From positions 11,259,349 to 11,323,348 of the forward strand of contig LR990058.1 of the NCBI GenBank assembly GCA_905147135.1: DNA of 64,000 bases. Reading direction: 5' to 3'. The notes under the pieces are model-generated. The model had not been told where the DNA came from. It saw nothing but the letters and a program-made list of their open reading frames with translations, and searched no databases. Source of the stretch: Blastobasis lacticolella (taxonomy: Eukaryota > Arthropoda > Insecta > Lepidoptera > Blastobasidae). The translations under genes were made by a program, and so were the position numbers. Of the stretch, positions 33,201-45,573 are shown piece by piece (within the stretch, counting starts at the first letter, position 1; each line of letters starts with the position of its first letter).

Positions 33201-33846
33201 CCTGTATGATGATAAGCAGTCATCGCAGCCTATGGACGGTGCAGTACCAGCAATGGTACCGCACATCTCCGATTATACGCCATCATTTTGATGCAATTGA
33301 ATTGAAACCAATCGCAGCAAGACAGCTCTGGTTCTGGTTTGCTGCGATTGGTCCACACTCAATTGCATCAAAATGGCGGCGTGCTATCGAGTACGGCTGC
33401 AGAGTGCATCACTTATAAAGTTGCCGACCCTTAAAAACCTTTTCTCCCCTTTCTTGAAGATTTATCTTATTGTGTTACCGACACAAGAAGCAAATCATCT
33501 CAACTAGAAATTCTAAATCCTACTCCCTCCAACCTACTCTATCGTACTTCCACTCATGCTCGAATAGATGCGGCCTTAACCATTTTTTATGTAATATGGT
33601 AGACAAACAGGCATGCGGACCACCTGATGGAAACTATAATTTCAATTTGATTGTGAAACTCACCTCCGGCCACAGCGGGTGCACAGTCAGCCTGTTGTCG
33701 ATGGCCGGCGGGGGGAGGTCCACCTCGTCACGCGTGTGCACGGCGGGGCCGAGCGCGCGCGCGCACCGCTCCTCCTCCATCTTGTCGAAGCCGGTCTCCA
33801 CGGCATCGTAGAACTCGTCGTCGGGCAGCGTCGAGTGCGGACCCTC
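27139..33846 (-). CDS. cert: Ceramide transfer protein (CERT), FFAT and START exons, 5' partial
   Basis: Moves ceramide from endoplasmic reticulum to Golgi for sphingolipid synthesis. Exons in transcript order: 33846-33664, 31920-31814, 30738-30617, 29579-29383, 28727-28604, 27266-27139. All have AG/GT borders and compatible phases. The FFAT motif is DDEFYDAVE (human EFFDAVE), which binds VAP proteins on the ER. The START domain runs from [16 protein letters not shown] through WPASQRD to the end [20 protein letters not shown] and KPLAV. Four ceramide-contact residues known from human CERT are present: Glu in YEWE, Gln in FHQTF, Asn in VTNHS and Tyr in IAYCST. The PH domain and serine-repeat exons are not in this block; a candidate upstream exon lies at 57661-57516. 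Identification rests on recalled CERT sequence; no search was run. Confidence 0.93.
27960..28120 (-). mobile_element. Family B SINE, 3' portion
   Basis: Contains tgtcccggttgtgccctc, accatgatccaggatttggc and ctaccaggggaacctgacc. It lies in the last CERT intron, inserted inside another dispersed repeat (27885-28260). Confidence 0.6.
28255..28597 (+). repeat. 26-bp minisatellite next to a CERT donor
   Basis: About 13-14 units of ggactgttatgggctgtgac plus gaaggg, with one truncated unit. The unit matches the 3' end of the adjoining family E repeat (gcagtggactgttatgggct), so the array grew from it. It ends within 10 bases of the donor at 28603. Confidence 0.88.
28604..28727 (-). CDS. cert: CERT exon: late START domain
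   Basis: 41 codons plus one base, acceptor cttcccag, donor GTGAGA. It encodes [20 protein letters not shown], then [14 protein letters not shown]; the tyrosine matches human Tyr553. A 26-bp minisatellite starts just past the donor. Confidence 0.9.
29085..29252 (-). CDS. Duplicate CERT START exon, truncated; functional status unknown
   Basis: A second copy of the preceding exon with the same donor (CCG then GTGAGT) and near-identical [20 protein letters not shown]. The 5' third is replaced by [14 protein letters not shown], so the ceramide-binding glutamine becomes serine. From an AG at 29253-29254 it is open for 56 codons and phase 0 at both ends, so inclusion after the intact exon would keep frame. 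The upstream pyrimidine tract is weak. It could be a cassette exon or a dying duplicate; the second seems likelier. Confidence 0.5.
29383..29579 (-). CDS. cert: CERT exon: START core (complete copy)
   Basis: 197 bases, acceptor cttccag, donor GTGAGT. It joins in frame to the previous exon (WE-TTVETM). It encodes [40 protein letters not shown], then [16 protein letters not shown]. The ceramide-contact Gln and Asn are both present. A second, shorter copy of this exon lies 298 bases downstream. Confidence 0.93.
30385..30560 (-). mobile_element. LINE 3' end, (ATG)n-tailed, - strand
   Basis: Contains (cat)n, gcccactgctgggcataggc, ccgcatccagctggtacctg and tcggtccaccttgtgggagg, the reverse complement of the reverse-transcriptase end. 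It lies in a CERT intron in sense orientation. Confidence 0.78.
30617..30738 (-). CDS. cert: CERT exon: START domain with first ceramide-contact residue
   Basis: Acceptor cccccag, donor GTGAGT, 122 bases. It encodes [19 protein letters not shown], then [14 protein letters not shown]; the final glutamate matches human Glu446. Its first 35 bases and acceptor are repeated twice more upstream in the transcript (30800-30970). Confidence 0.92.
30700..30985. repeat. Triplicated exon edge and intron of CERT
   Basis: The block gggtccgtcaccagaccgtc ... ctccatctccctg occurs with cgtcaccaga at 30711, 30814 and 30938 (periods 103 and 124). Each copy carries the - strand acceptor and the first bases of the exon. 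Copy 1 is the real exon edge. Copy 3 has an extra gaggcgtaaggctag-type insert before it. Confidence 0.85.
31690..31727. repeat. Perfect hairpin, 17-bp arms
   Basis: gaatatgtagtgcctag, a 4-base loop, then its exact reverse complement. It lies in a CERT intron, about 90 bases past the donor at 31813. Confidence 0.85.
31814..31920 (-). CDS. cert: CERT exon: start of START domain
   Basis: 35 codons plus two bases, acceptor tcgcgcag, donor GTACGT. It encodes [18 protein letters not shown], then [17 protein letters not shown], matching the first helix and strands of the START domain. Confidence 0.92.
33170..33460 (+). mobile_element. Family D repeat split by a nested inverted-repeat element
   Basis: Family D sequence on both sides (caaacaagcttacggcctgt at left, cttataaagttgccgaccc at right) flanks the hairpin element at 33278-33378. 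Confidence 0.55.
33278..33378. mobile_element. Short hairpin element nested in family D repeat
   Basis: Inverted arms of about 40 bases (cgccatcattttgatgcaat ... accaatcgcagcaa) close on a loop of under 20 bases. It is a MITE-like fold-back. Confidence 0.65.
33664..33846 (-). CDS. cert: CERT exon with FFAT motif
   Basis: 61 codons, phase 0 at both ends, acceptor tcccacag, donor GTGAGT. It begins [20 protein letters not shown], matching the vertebrate EEGPNSL...EFFDAVE segment. The acidic run before EFYDAVE is typical of FFAT motifs. The rest ([18 protein letters not shown]) is linker. Confidence 0.93.
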
Positions 33847-34886
33847 CTGTGGGAGAGATGGGTGACTTTAGAGATTTGGAGACTACAGTCAGAGAGATCC
33901 TTCAGAGAGACTGCAGATTGATGCTAACTATTGTACGATAGGCGTAGGTTAATTGAGGCGACTTTGTAAGCGCTCGGCAGTCTAGTCAAGGTACCTACAT
34001 CCTGGTGGTGTTGGCTGGCTAACATCTATGACCTACCTCAAGTTACATCGCTATCGGTGATTTTGAAATGTATTCCTGTGGTCTTAGGTAGACAGAGATA
34101 TTGAAACGATAATGAAGAGAGACTAGCACCTAAGTATACAAAAGATAAAAAATAAAAATACCAGGGACTAATTCGTCAAATTGTAATTTTTGTACCGATG
34201 GTGATGTAAGATGAGGTAAGCCTGCGGTCAAAAAACTTCCGAGATATTGGACAGAACCACCTGCTCGTAGGTATATCCATTCTACTCAATGTCATGGCTG
34301 AATTTCGACAGCAGCCCTTGAAACTGACCCCACCGGTACTGTCAAGATGAGGATATATATATGCGATCTTTAATATCATCATAATTAAGGTGATAGCAGG
34401 GTCAGAGGGAACAAGTATAACTAGATACTTAGTATCGCGGTAGTGTCCGCGGACATTGTTGATGACACAGGGATTTTATTTAATGTCATACAATAGGCAA
34501 ACAGACAAGCGGGCCAACTGATAGAAAGTGTTATGGTTTTTAAATGTTATGGTTGGCTGCATGCATAGAATCCGGGAAAGCACTTCCAACGAGGTCAACG
34601 CTATTATAAATCTAATTATTGACCAAATATACCACCCACGTGTCATTTTCGTCCAAGTCATTAGAACCGTTTCCGAGAGACCAATTACACGAGAGCATAC
34701 ATAAATATTTACACATCAGCATTGAGCAAAGTGAATTACATAAATATATGTCCATAGAGAGATACACTACGTTTTGTAATGGATCTGCAAACCCCACTGG
34801 ATTTGAGATGTCGACATATCAAGGTCATTTCTCTCAAAGTCAAATGAGTTTCATTTGGATTTAACTATTTAAAACTTCTTTGTTAG

Positions 34887-35152
34887 TAGAGCTCGTCTAA
34901 TCTAAAATGACGCGCCCCACTATCGCATTAACGCACACAAGCAAGTTTAAAATATGGACGCAATACATATACAAATGCCGTTGTAATTGGTCATTCAGTT
35001 GCCGGTGAGACTCGTTCACGTTGCACGCGTCGTTCGATTGGAGCAGTCGACGCTCCCACACAGATGAAGTGTCGTTATTAATATTTGCACTCACACATCG
35101 GAATCAACTAACTAAGTAGTGGGGCACGTCATTTTAGACTAGACGAGCTCTA
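34887..35152. mobile_element. MITE with 34-bp terminal inverted repeats
   Basis: Ends read tagagctcgtcta and taaaatgacg with two mismatches over 34 bases between the ends. It is 266 bases with no coding capacity. A second copy lies near 35850-36035. Confidence 0.85.
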
Positions 35153-35849
35153 GCAAGTATTGTAAAAAAATTATGTTCCTCAGCTATTGGTAAGGTTTTA
35201 TTTCTTACTACCCACAGACAGTATACTATATACATCATAGGGTTGCATTCATTTCCATAGTATACGAGACAAACCGATGACAGGTGGACAAACACTTAAT
35301 GCCATAATAACGTTCGTTAATATTGGAAATTCAGTTTACACAAATGTGAATGACGCAGTGGAGTCACTTTGACTAAAGTAATTTACAGCAGTAATGGAAA
35401 ACAGTAATAGAACTGTATCAATGGTCGGCGATCGTAATTTGGTTCGAATGATCGTATCTGACATATTTCCGTTGTTTTATTCGTTATCGTACACTAAATT
35501 ATCTGGCCTACACCGTGTATACACACTGATCTAAATTTACACTCCGCTGCTACATAACAGCGATTCTTAGTCTGCTTCGTTTGCGTTTGTATTGGAAATA
35601 TCATGTTATCTACAAAGTTGGACTATTTTTGTATCAATTGTAAGAAAAACTACGAATTCCATGCAATCCGAGGGCTTGTTTGCCACCATATAAATAAATA
35701 AATACAATCGATAAATTGAAGAACCGTTTTCTAACCCTTAATAACCCTTATCACTAAAGCGGAGCAGAGATTTTACACAATTCCATAGGTTATTATTGGC
35801 ACAGCTCCGCTCCTCTCCGCTCCATTGGACAGGCAGAGGTAGAAAATCA

Positions 35850-36035
35850 AATACAAATGCCGTTGTAATTGGTCATTCAGTTGCCGGTGAGACACCAACG
35901 TAGGAGCTCGCGTCGTTCGATTGGAGCAGTCGACGCTCCCACACAGATGAAGTGTCGTTATTAATATTTGCACTCACTCATCGAAATCAACTAACTAAGC
36001 AGTGGGGCGCGTCATTTTAGATTAGACGAGCTCTA
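35850..36035. mobile_element. Second copy of the 34887 MITE, left end missing
   Basis: Shares caaatgccgttgtaattggt, cattcagttgccggtgagac, cagtcgacgctcccacacag and the whole right terminal repeat. The left terminal repeat is replaced by unrelated sequence. Confidence 0.8.
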
Positions 36036-39000
36036 CTCGTGTATCATTTATTACATTTTGCATGCCAACCTCCACCAGTTGGGTAAATTAATTTCAATCG
36101 CCATTATGAATCCCCCCTTAAAAGAAATATCGCTATCGGACGTTACCTTAACCTTAACCTTGAAATCGGATCCACAACAAATCCAATACAGACGAAGGCT
36201 TTCGCGGCGGTCTTTTTAAGCAGAATACGTTGAAAAAATATCATCCTTGCTAAGCGAAACATGAGATACTTGACGATTCCAGACATCCGTACAAACCCTG
36301 ACCGGCATTACAAAAAGCTGACCTTCGTCTGTAAAATTCATTGCAACTCCAACCACATACGAGTATCTCATAAAGAACCACCACTATTCGGACGTTTCCC
36401 TTAACCTTGACATCGGAATCCGATACGATACACGCTACACTTTCGCGTCCCACGTAACTGTATCTACCGTGGTCTCGTGCATACGCTATTCAGGGCCCGG
36501 CGCGCCCTCGCGGCTCCAATATTAATTAGATGGCAGACAGACACAGTATTGGATTCCGAGCACGAATCGTGATTGCGTAGCGGCTGAAATTTGGAGTCGT
36601 AGCTCGTCAACACACCGAGCGCGATAAGCTCTAGTGTTGTGTCAAATTTGATCGTCCACTAAAAAGGAAGACCTCAAAATAATGCATTTCGTAAACAGTG
36701 AACTACCACAAAGAAATAATTATCTATCTATACCCTTGGATCTTTTAAGCTACGCAACGGATTTTAAAGCGGTTTTCAACAATAGAGTGATTCAAGAGGA
36801 AGACTTATAAGCAATAAAAAAAGCTAGGTAGGGGTAAGGTAGGTGTCCACTAGTAATCTAATACAACAAAAAGAAGTAACACACAAACATAACGATCATG
36901 TGCTGTCAGCAATGACTGTGAAGCCACTAATTGCAAACAATAAAACGAACGACTATTATAATAGTTCCAATATTTTTTATTGCATGAACATATCGAACTA
37001 AACCCAACTTGTAAAATGGGAGTAGGTCAATCAATGACTGGTTCCGTTTTATTTATCGTATTAGACCCTGCCTTCTAAACGTAATATCTGCACATCAATT
37101 TGATAAATAAATAAACAGGATCAAAGACCACATTGTTCCACTTGCTCCTGTCCAGTCCTGACAAAGCTCTCATCGATTCTTCCACATTCATTGACATCTT
37201 TACCGAAAAAATCCTAATATCCCTTATACAGTTTATAGCATTCGGTGTGACTGTTACACTGTTTATTGCGTATAGGGAGCAGAGAGTGGCGTGACTCCGC
37301 ATAACAATTAGACACGGTGGCATAATTGTTGGCAGCCGGAATGCGAATACAGAGCAGAGAAGACATTTTTGGATGCTAGTCGTTCGAAGTTGCTAAGCGA
37401 TGTTCGAAATTACATAGTTTACCTATGTACCAGAGGCCCATGTCATGAGGCAATCTTTGGGTCATTTACTAGGATATTTCTGACCCACAAATACCCAGAT
37501 AATGTGCAAAGTGTAACTTCGTGAAGTGGGCCCCAGACATGACTACGGTGAATACAACAGTGTGTTTCTAACAAATTGTCATAGTTAATTTTCAACACAA
37601 ATATTTTATTATACCTAATTTTTTGCTACGTATTCGTATGTTATCGTGACACCTGTACTAAAATACAGTTGGTGTAATTATTGTAATAACATAGTCGAAC
37701 AGTTTATAGTATTATAAAAGAAAAGTTTTTCGATGAAATAAATTCACGCAGATGGCACGAAGGTCGCTTTATTACAACTATCAACATTATGTTATTTCAT
37801 TTTATTTCGTTGCATGGTATTAGATACTAATTAATAGTATCTTAATAATATAACATTTTACGTAATATTTTAAGTATTCGGTAATAGCTTCAACTGTAAT
37901 CATTTTTACAATCACAAGTCAAAACAATCAGCTGTATCTCTGAATTGAGGCAGACTTATTCTGTCCGATTACGAATCTGAGTGATGAACGTTGAAATTAA
38001 AAATAACACAAATGTAAATACATTATGTCATAAAGTTCCACGATAAAAATGTTTATATTACGAAGTTACATACCAGCCTTTCAAATGTTTGTTGGTTGAA
38101 GGGAATCTCCATAATTACAATGAAAAAACTATGTTTATTGTTTCCAAATTCAGGATTATCGCAAAATATGTAGGCCTAGTCGTGCCTCTATTGCGCGTCC
38201 ACCTTCGCATACCTATACGTATAATGGTTAACGACAGTAATTATAATAAGTCCCGTTTATTTGCCCCAGTGGCATTACGCTTACATATACAAACTAGGTT
38301 AACCCATAGCCACGGTGTCAGTTGTGAGTTGCGACCTATATTGGCAGGACAAAGCCATGGCCCCGGCTTGTAAACAAACGTGCCGATGTTAACAACAATC
38401 GTTGCCTTAGGGTACTAAATCGATCCTATAATGTTTATTCGGTTTGGCGTTTTGAGCTGCAATACACTCGAGTATTTGTTACAGTTAGGTATCATATTAG
38501 CTACCTACCTATCTAACTAGTGTATCAAAGTCACACGAGAAGGTTAGGTAAATGCCCTCTGTACTACGTAAAATATTTTACGGTAAAATCTACAAAATTA
38601 TCTAATTACATGTCAATCACTGCCACTGTCAGCGCTGGTAGAGGGCGCCAGTCTTTGTTATAGCACGGTTGCCAACGTGTTCGCGTAACCCTGTTCAATT
38701 GATCCAAAATAAATATTTGTATATATATTTGTACCTTGCACTAATAATTTGAATGATACTCTTCCAACGAAAATGATTTCAATTATACACAAGAAAATTC
38801 TAACAACATTGAAAAGACGTCACTATTACACTTACTTATACCTAAAATAATACTTGTGCAAGCATAGCCTTGTTAGGAGGAAATAGCTCGGTCTTAATTT
38901 ATGTAAATGTACCAGTTGATTACTTTCAGTTGAGGACAGATAAGAGCGACGATAACATATTTAAATAAAAGACAATACAACAAGGGGCACGCCACTGTAA

Positions 39001-40054
39001 CAATTGTACTGCGTCACAGATGTACTTAGCAGATAGACAAAACTTTACTCCAATTTATTCAAAGTAATAACAATGCAATAGCTATTGTTTAACTCGAATA
39101 TGGACGATATCGAGAACGGATATACAAATAAGCGATACGACGAATACGATGATGAGTAAGTAGAATGTGTGAGATTAGGAAATCCCGTCGCAACTTTATG
39201 ATTTAGGTAAAGTTATAACGTTTTGACAAGTTTCTAAAAAACGGCGCAACTTCGTTCGCGTGGTGTTCTACTCCTACCCTATTCCTACTCAACTGTACTC
39301 CTACCCTATTCTATCCCCACCCCACTCTATCCGTACCCTACCCAAGGTACGCTACACCTTACACCAACTTTTCTCCTACCTACCCTTTTTTCTTACATAC
39401 AAAACTTGTCCTAACAATATCAAATCCAGTTTCCAGCCATACCAATAAAGATAACCGCATCGAAATCTGTCCATCTGTATTTTTGCGTCGAGTGTTAAAA
39501 AGGATTGAAACTACGTGGCATTACTGTCATATCTAGTAACAACGCAGGCGCTTTCTATTTATAGCGACGAGAGGTTATTTGCCCGTTGAAAGGATGTCAT
39601 CGCTGACCCTAATGTATATTCCGCCATTTTGAGAATTCTAGATCGAAATCTCCTTATTTCAGAGTGTAGGTCGTTAATCATAAAACTACACTGCCAAAGT
39701 CGCTCCACTTCCATATAACTGACCCTAATCCGCATGGACGAGCGGGTATTTTTTATTTTGTTCTCTATTACTTAGCGTAAACGAGCTCACAGCCCATTTA
39801 ATGGGAAACGGTAACAAACCATCAACATCTACTCTAGATTCTTGCATGTACCTAATGCCACAACCACAGATTCGTTGTTACTGTAAGGACAAGCTGATGT
39901 GCCATGCCTGTTGTTGCGCTGGCTACCTTACTATTCAAATCGGAACACTATAACCCAAGCATTATTGCTTGGTGGCAGACATAGATTAGGTTGTGGTGCC
40001 CGTTGAGAGAGACTCAAGCTTAACAGGGACCCAACCGCCCAACTCTATACGGCC

Positions 40055-40175
40055 TAAACAAGCTTACGGCCTGCCTGATGGTAAGCAGTCACCGCAACCT
40101 ATGGACGTTTGCAATACCAGAGGCATCACCCACGCGTTGCCGATGCAGTAAAAACCTTTTCACCCCTTTCTTGAA
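40055..40175 (+). mobile_element. Dispersed repeat (family D)
   Basis: Reads caagcttacggcctgcctga, gcagtcaccgcaacctatgg, ggcatcacccacgcgttgcc. Partial copies occur at 31085-31195 and 46594-46645 and a split copy at 33170-33460. Confidence 0.55.
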
Positions 40176-40569
40176 GCATTTGCAATAGCTTCATTACTAC
40201 ATCTCGCTGGCTCCAATTGCGGCATCTTTCGCGAGCGAGCCAGATTGCAGTCATAAGCGATAACATTCAAGTTCGGTCCCCCGGTATATTCTCATTATTT
40301 CCCTATGGTGCCTCGGGGTCGTCGGTTCAAATAGACTCCGCGCGGAAGGGTAATAGACAGACACACCCTAGGCAATGGCGTGACCGGCCATTTCGCCGTG
40401 ACGTCAGCAATGCCACTCCCCTGCCCGGTCGGATTGTAAAGGTATAGGATGGCTTCGATATACCGCAGTATAGGATATGTAGGTACTATGAAAACGATAT
40501 TGGTTCAATTCAAATCAAATTAAAATCTCTTTATGAATTAGGGCATTAAATATGTCTTTTAATCGTAAA

Positions 40570-40607
40570 AAGGAAAGTAGTTAAATCTGAATTTAACTAC
40601 TTTCCTT
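40570..40607. repeat. Perfect hairpin, 17-bp arms
   Basis: aaggaaagtagttaaat, a 4-base loop, then the exact reverse complement. Confidence 0.85.
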
Positions 40608-43319
40608 CACCCTTCTTTTAGTTCACTTACTTCCACTAAATTTCTACCTTATTTCATTTAATTTATATATAAAGTATATATTTCTAAATTAAATAACTAT
40701 TAAAAAGACAGTTATAGTATAATCTGTCCAAACTGACTTGTCTTATTTGGTTAAGAAAATTATGTATTTAACTAGATAATGTGCAGCTGTATTCGTTGAA
40801 ATTCACATTCTATGTGTTTCTTATATAATTCTCGACATCTATACACAATATACGTAGCGTGATTGATACGGCAAGTCGTGATGTTGGGCATTGTTTGTTC
40901 ACCAAATAAGACAAGTCAGTTTAAACAGATCATAAAGGTTGAAATCCTCAAAAATGTTTTGTAGGCACAAATAAGCGACGTGTTCTCATTAAAAGTCGAA
41001 GACGGCAACGTAATTAGCATAGTAGTTAGCTGGAAGATAGTAACCAGTGCGGTGCCATAAACATGACAACTTTGTAAGCATCACGACCCGAGCGAAACAA
41101 CATAAAAACGACCTCTAAAGAAAAATGCATTTAGACAGCACATTTCAGTTTAGTTAGACCAGACGTCAGTATTTAGACTGCTACTTCTAGATTAAAAAGC
41201 GATAAGGAATTAGGTTTTCATAACATAAAACTGCTCGCATAGATCGAGTAGGGAAATCTCAGCATCGAGTGACAAAACACCCTCTATGATTCCCAACTCC
41301 ATAATTTCCACGATACACAGTCAGCAACCCTGTCGACACGTCAAGGTAATACGTTGTCTATTTTTGGCTATATCTGACAGGCTCACATTAGTCTGATTTA
41401 TAACCACGGCGTTTGTATGAGCGGTGCTGCTTTTAAACATGTCTGCTTTGAATACGTCGACATCACACGCGATGCGATCATTATAATTAGGTTTATTACA
41501 GCATGCGGCTGCATCTCGAAGACTGGCTTTCATCTTGACACTGATGCGGTTACCCAACCCGAAAATTGTATCTAAAACTGTAGTTGTGTGAACGTTTGCC
41601 ATCAAATTGTACGTGACACGTCTAACACGATATCGCAATCTACAAAATGGATGGTTTTAACATGAGGAAAATATTTGCTAAAGCTATTTTCCACATCATC
41701 CTAAATTCTGAACAGTACGCTTCTCGTAACATTATAGTGGTAAGTTCATTGGCACACCTATCGTGTTACAAACGCATGTATAGATATTTACTTGCAAAGC
41801 GTGTGCCGTCATTGACATCTAGACATAGACATAGACGTAACTTTATTTGGTCCAATAACACATTCAAATACTTAAAACTAACATAATAAATACATATTAG
41901 GAAAGCAGGGCGATGCGTCCTCGAACCAAATTGGACCAGCCTCAGCTTAATGCTATGAATGGCAGCAGCCAAACACAGCGCTGGTTTTCAGACTGACCCA
42001 TAATAGAGCTACTGACCCATAATAGACCCATAGTAGACAATATAGATTACCAAGAAAAACTGGAAATACTAGTAACCATTTGCGAAAGCGCGCCTACTAT
42101 CTCAACGCAACATAGACAAAAGGATATTCTTTAAATTGGTTATAGTTATTATTGGACTACACTCTATGCTCATGGTTCATTATACGAATTTATCCGATGA
42201 AAAATTAAATTATTAAATACATCAGGTGGTAGGGCTCTGTCAAGCCTGAGGATTCCGCCTGAGTGAGCATCACCGCCTTATAGCCAGCGCAATTACAGGC
42301 ATGAGGCATTTCATCTTACTCCTACGATTGTGCACTTGTGTTACTACAACCCGCCCATAACAATTACCAGTTGTCTGTGAGCTACAGTTCCCTTTCCATT
42401 AGGCGGGCTGTCTGTTCGTTTGTGATTTAGTAACATAAAACCAAAATGCATAAATGAGACGAATATTAACAAATCACGAGCTTAGCGCCCAACTAAATAT
42501 GTAGATAGATAAAACGTACAGCCAACCGAAGCTGATGACGTCTGATAATTTTGTGTGCTAATTCTGACACGGGCATATCCCAGAACAAAGCAGTCACTGT
42601 CAGCCCATTTAACGGTGGCCGGTACGAGTCCTTGGCGTGAATCGGCATAAAATCTATATCCAACCGTCTTGCTGATCTGTGGCGCATGAAAATGTACAAA
42701 AATTTGGCTGAAATAGGTGTTTATTTTGCCAAATTGTTTATTTTATGAGAGAAGTCGTCGTCGTGATTTACTCGTTACTACATAGTGAAGTCGTTGACTA
42801 AAATGATTTACGACAATGGTATTATATTTATCACATCTACATTGGAGAAATGAGAGAAAATATGTTTGATTAAATGTACTAAGTAACTACCAAATCAGAC
42901 AAATCAAAGGAACATACAATTAGCATACTAATCAAAATACTTGAGCGTGTACATACTACAGTTGAGTATCATATACTCCCCAAAAACAAAGGCGCTATTA
43001 GCGCCGTGTATACACAATGAAGAGTACAAATTCACAAGCCAGACAAGGCTACATCATAATACGCTAACACAGAGACAATGCCGCAAAAAGCTCGCAGATT
43101 AAATGAGGTGGGAAGACATAAGAGGGAAAGGTCGACGCGTCATCGGTGACGTCACTGCGAGGTTGCGATTGTTGCTGGGGCCACGTTGTATCTACTAGGT
43201 GTAGGGTAGTCTAGTATAGGAGAAGCGAACGACCGTCTGCCAATTTGATGTGCCTTTTCGCTCAGCCGGTGAACTGATTGTTGATAAGAAAACTAATAGG
43301 CGTGCTGTTAGTTAGAGCA

Positions 43320-43520
43320 ACTTCGTTGGTTTATATACAACTAGTGGGTCTGGCGCGACTTCGTTCGCCTACACCTACTTTACCCCTACCTACGCTTTTG
43401 TTGCTTATAAACCTTCCTCTTGAATCACTCTATCTATTGCTGAAAACAGCATATTACGTTGCGCAGTTTAAAAGATGTAAGCGTACATAGGTACATAGAG
43501 ACAGACTGCGGGAAGCAACT
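43320..43520. mobile_element. Dispersed repeat (family F)
   Basis: Same landmarks as the 4000-4200 copy, ending in agcaactttgttttataca. Confidence 0.6.
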
Positions 43521-45098
43521 TTGTTTTATACAATGTATAGATGCCGCCGTGACAATGCTATAGAACACCAATTGATGCTAGTAATGAGCAACAACTTTAG
43601 TACCTACATTTAAATCTGTAAGTGCGTCCTTTCATCTACGCATGGTGCACACATACAGCTAAAGTGAAAGATACTTTAATACTAGGAAGCGCAATTAAAC
43701 ACAGTGGATATGTTACGGAAGGGAGAGTGGACGTTGCTCGGCTAGCTGGGTGTCTCATGCTAGCTAACAGCTAGTTATTGCGGTTGCGGTTACAATTGCG
43801 AGCTATTTAGTCGTCAACACTAGAAAAGACTCCCAAATACACGTATAACATTCAGCAATCTTGAAAATATTATTGCATGAAAAGAAGTAAAATTCCTTTT
43901 AAATGAATTAATTTGGCTATTTTAGATAGAATTTTTGACATTAACATGAAAATATTAAGTATGTAATTTAATCAATTTCATTGTATAATTTTGTTTATGT
44001 ATAATTTCGAAATAATAAATTGAATTGAATCGATTGACAAGACAATGTTTGAACTTCTACAGTGTAAAACATTGTCATTACATTATTATTTATTAATGTA
44101 ATCGGTTAGGTTTATAAAATGTTGCGTAAAAAGAACATATAAATCTTTAATTGATCTGATATCAATCGCCCAGCCGTGACCGATACAAAGAGAAGCAACG
44201 TCCTCAGAAAACCTCGTATACAATCACAATACACAGAGAGAGAACAAAAGGATATAAAATAGTGATTGTGAAATAAATATCCACAGTAAGTAAACTTACA
44301 TAAGTAAGTAAACAAGTCAAGAGTTGTGTACACACCCCCGCCGCTTTCCAGGTGGACCGTCCATCCGTGTCCATCCCTAGACCTTAGGCAATAAACCAAT
44401 ATATATTTTTGGAAAGGTTATTTATCCTTCTCATAAATATCACGTACATACGATCAAGGATATTTAGTTCACAGTATATTCTATGAAAGTTAATGCTTTG
44501 CTTTATATAATCCGCGTCATGAAAGAAGAGACTTGTCATATGGCAGTAGGGGATTTCGCGCAGGTAATCGTATACAGCGCAAGTCGAACCACGTGACCCG
44601 CCATATCTCTTTTTATTTGTCACTAGTTATACCTTCTTTGCTACTCAGACGAAAACAAGCTAATATGTGGACCACACAGTGTGGCTAATGCTTTCATTAC
44701 TATACACCAGTAGTACAATGCACTTAATATTCCGATTCCATTCACAAGGATACCGACTCCATTTGAAGGCGTATTTTGTATGAGAGTGTTAACGAGGACT
44801 GAAACACGAATAGTGGGAAAAATTAGCATTAATTAGGTTTGAGCGATGGCTAAGAACGACGCTTTGAAGAAATAACAGATTGATGAACTGACTGATGAAC
44901 GCAATTTGTTAGGGAATGTTTGTTTACTGTTACATAACGTGATGGATTACTGGTGCATATATTCTGGTTACGGTAACAAAGTTATCTATATGAAAATTCA
45001 ATAGATACGGGACAAGATTGATTAATATTTCAGCGCTTTGATCATTCTGTGTGTTTTTGCATGAAATATCGTACCTTGTAGCTACCACATTTTCGCTT

Positions 45099-45573
45099 CA
45101 ATGAGCCGTTTTCAAGACTCGCTTCGTATAAATTCCCAACGACTGACGACATTTTCATAATCTCTTGGCTGTATGGTACTGACATTTATCTGTATTTTGA
45201 TACAATTTATTTTACATCTATTAATTTAACGGTTTTTGAATATCAGTCCTCCTTGGGGCTCAACTTTATAAATTATAATTATCAATTTCTGGTTGACAGG
45301 AAGATAAAGCTATGTAACTTTATGTCCGCCTTTGTACGTCATCGTCCATGAAGTTTAAATAAATAAATAAACTTTAAGTTAGATTAAATAATAACTAGCT
45401 TTTTAACGCGGTTCATTTGATCTGAGGCAATTAATGATGACAGTCACACATATGATTTGAAATAAAACTACAACAATAGCCGCATATAGTCAAAAGATTA
45501 TAATAATGTTTGAGACCTTAGAGCGCGCCATCTACGTAAATTTTTGAGAAGTTTATCTTTAAAATGGCTCATT
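45099..45573. mobile_element. Terminal-inverted-repeat element, copy 1
   Basis: Begins aatgagccgttttcaaga and ends with a diverged reverse complement (aaaatggctcatt). The body includes atgtccgcctttgtacgtca. The body is found in reverse orientation at 53585-54380. Confidence 0.7.

Noticed and set aside
37075..37323. 82-residue frame on the - strand
   Set aside because: No motif; it does not match the missing CERT exon and lacks splice borders.
41321..41638. 105-residue frame on the - strand
   Set aside because: No recognisable motif, no splice or promoter context, and AT-rich codon use like the surroundings.
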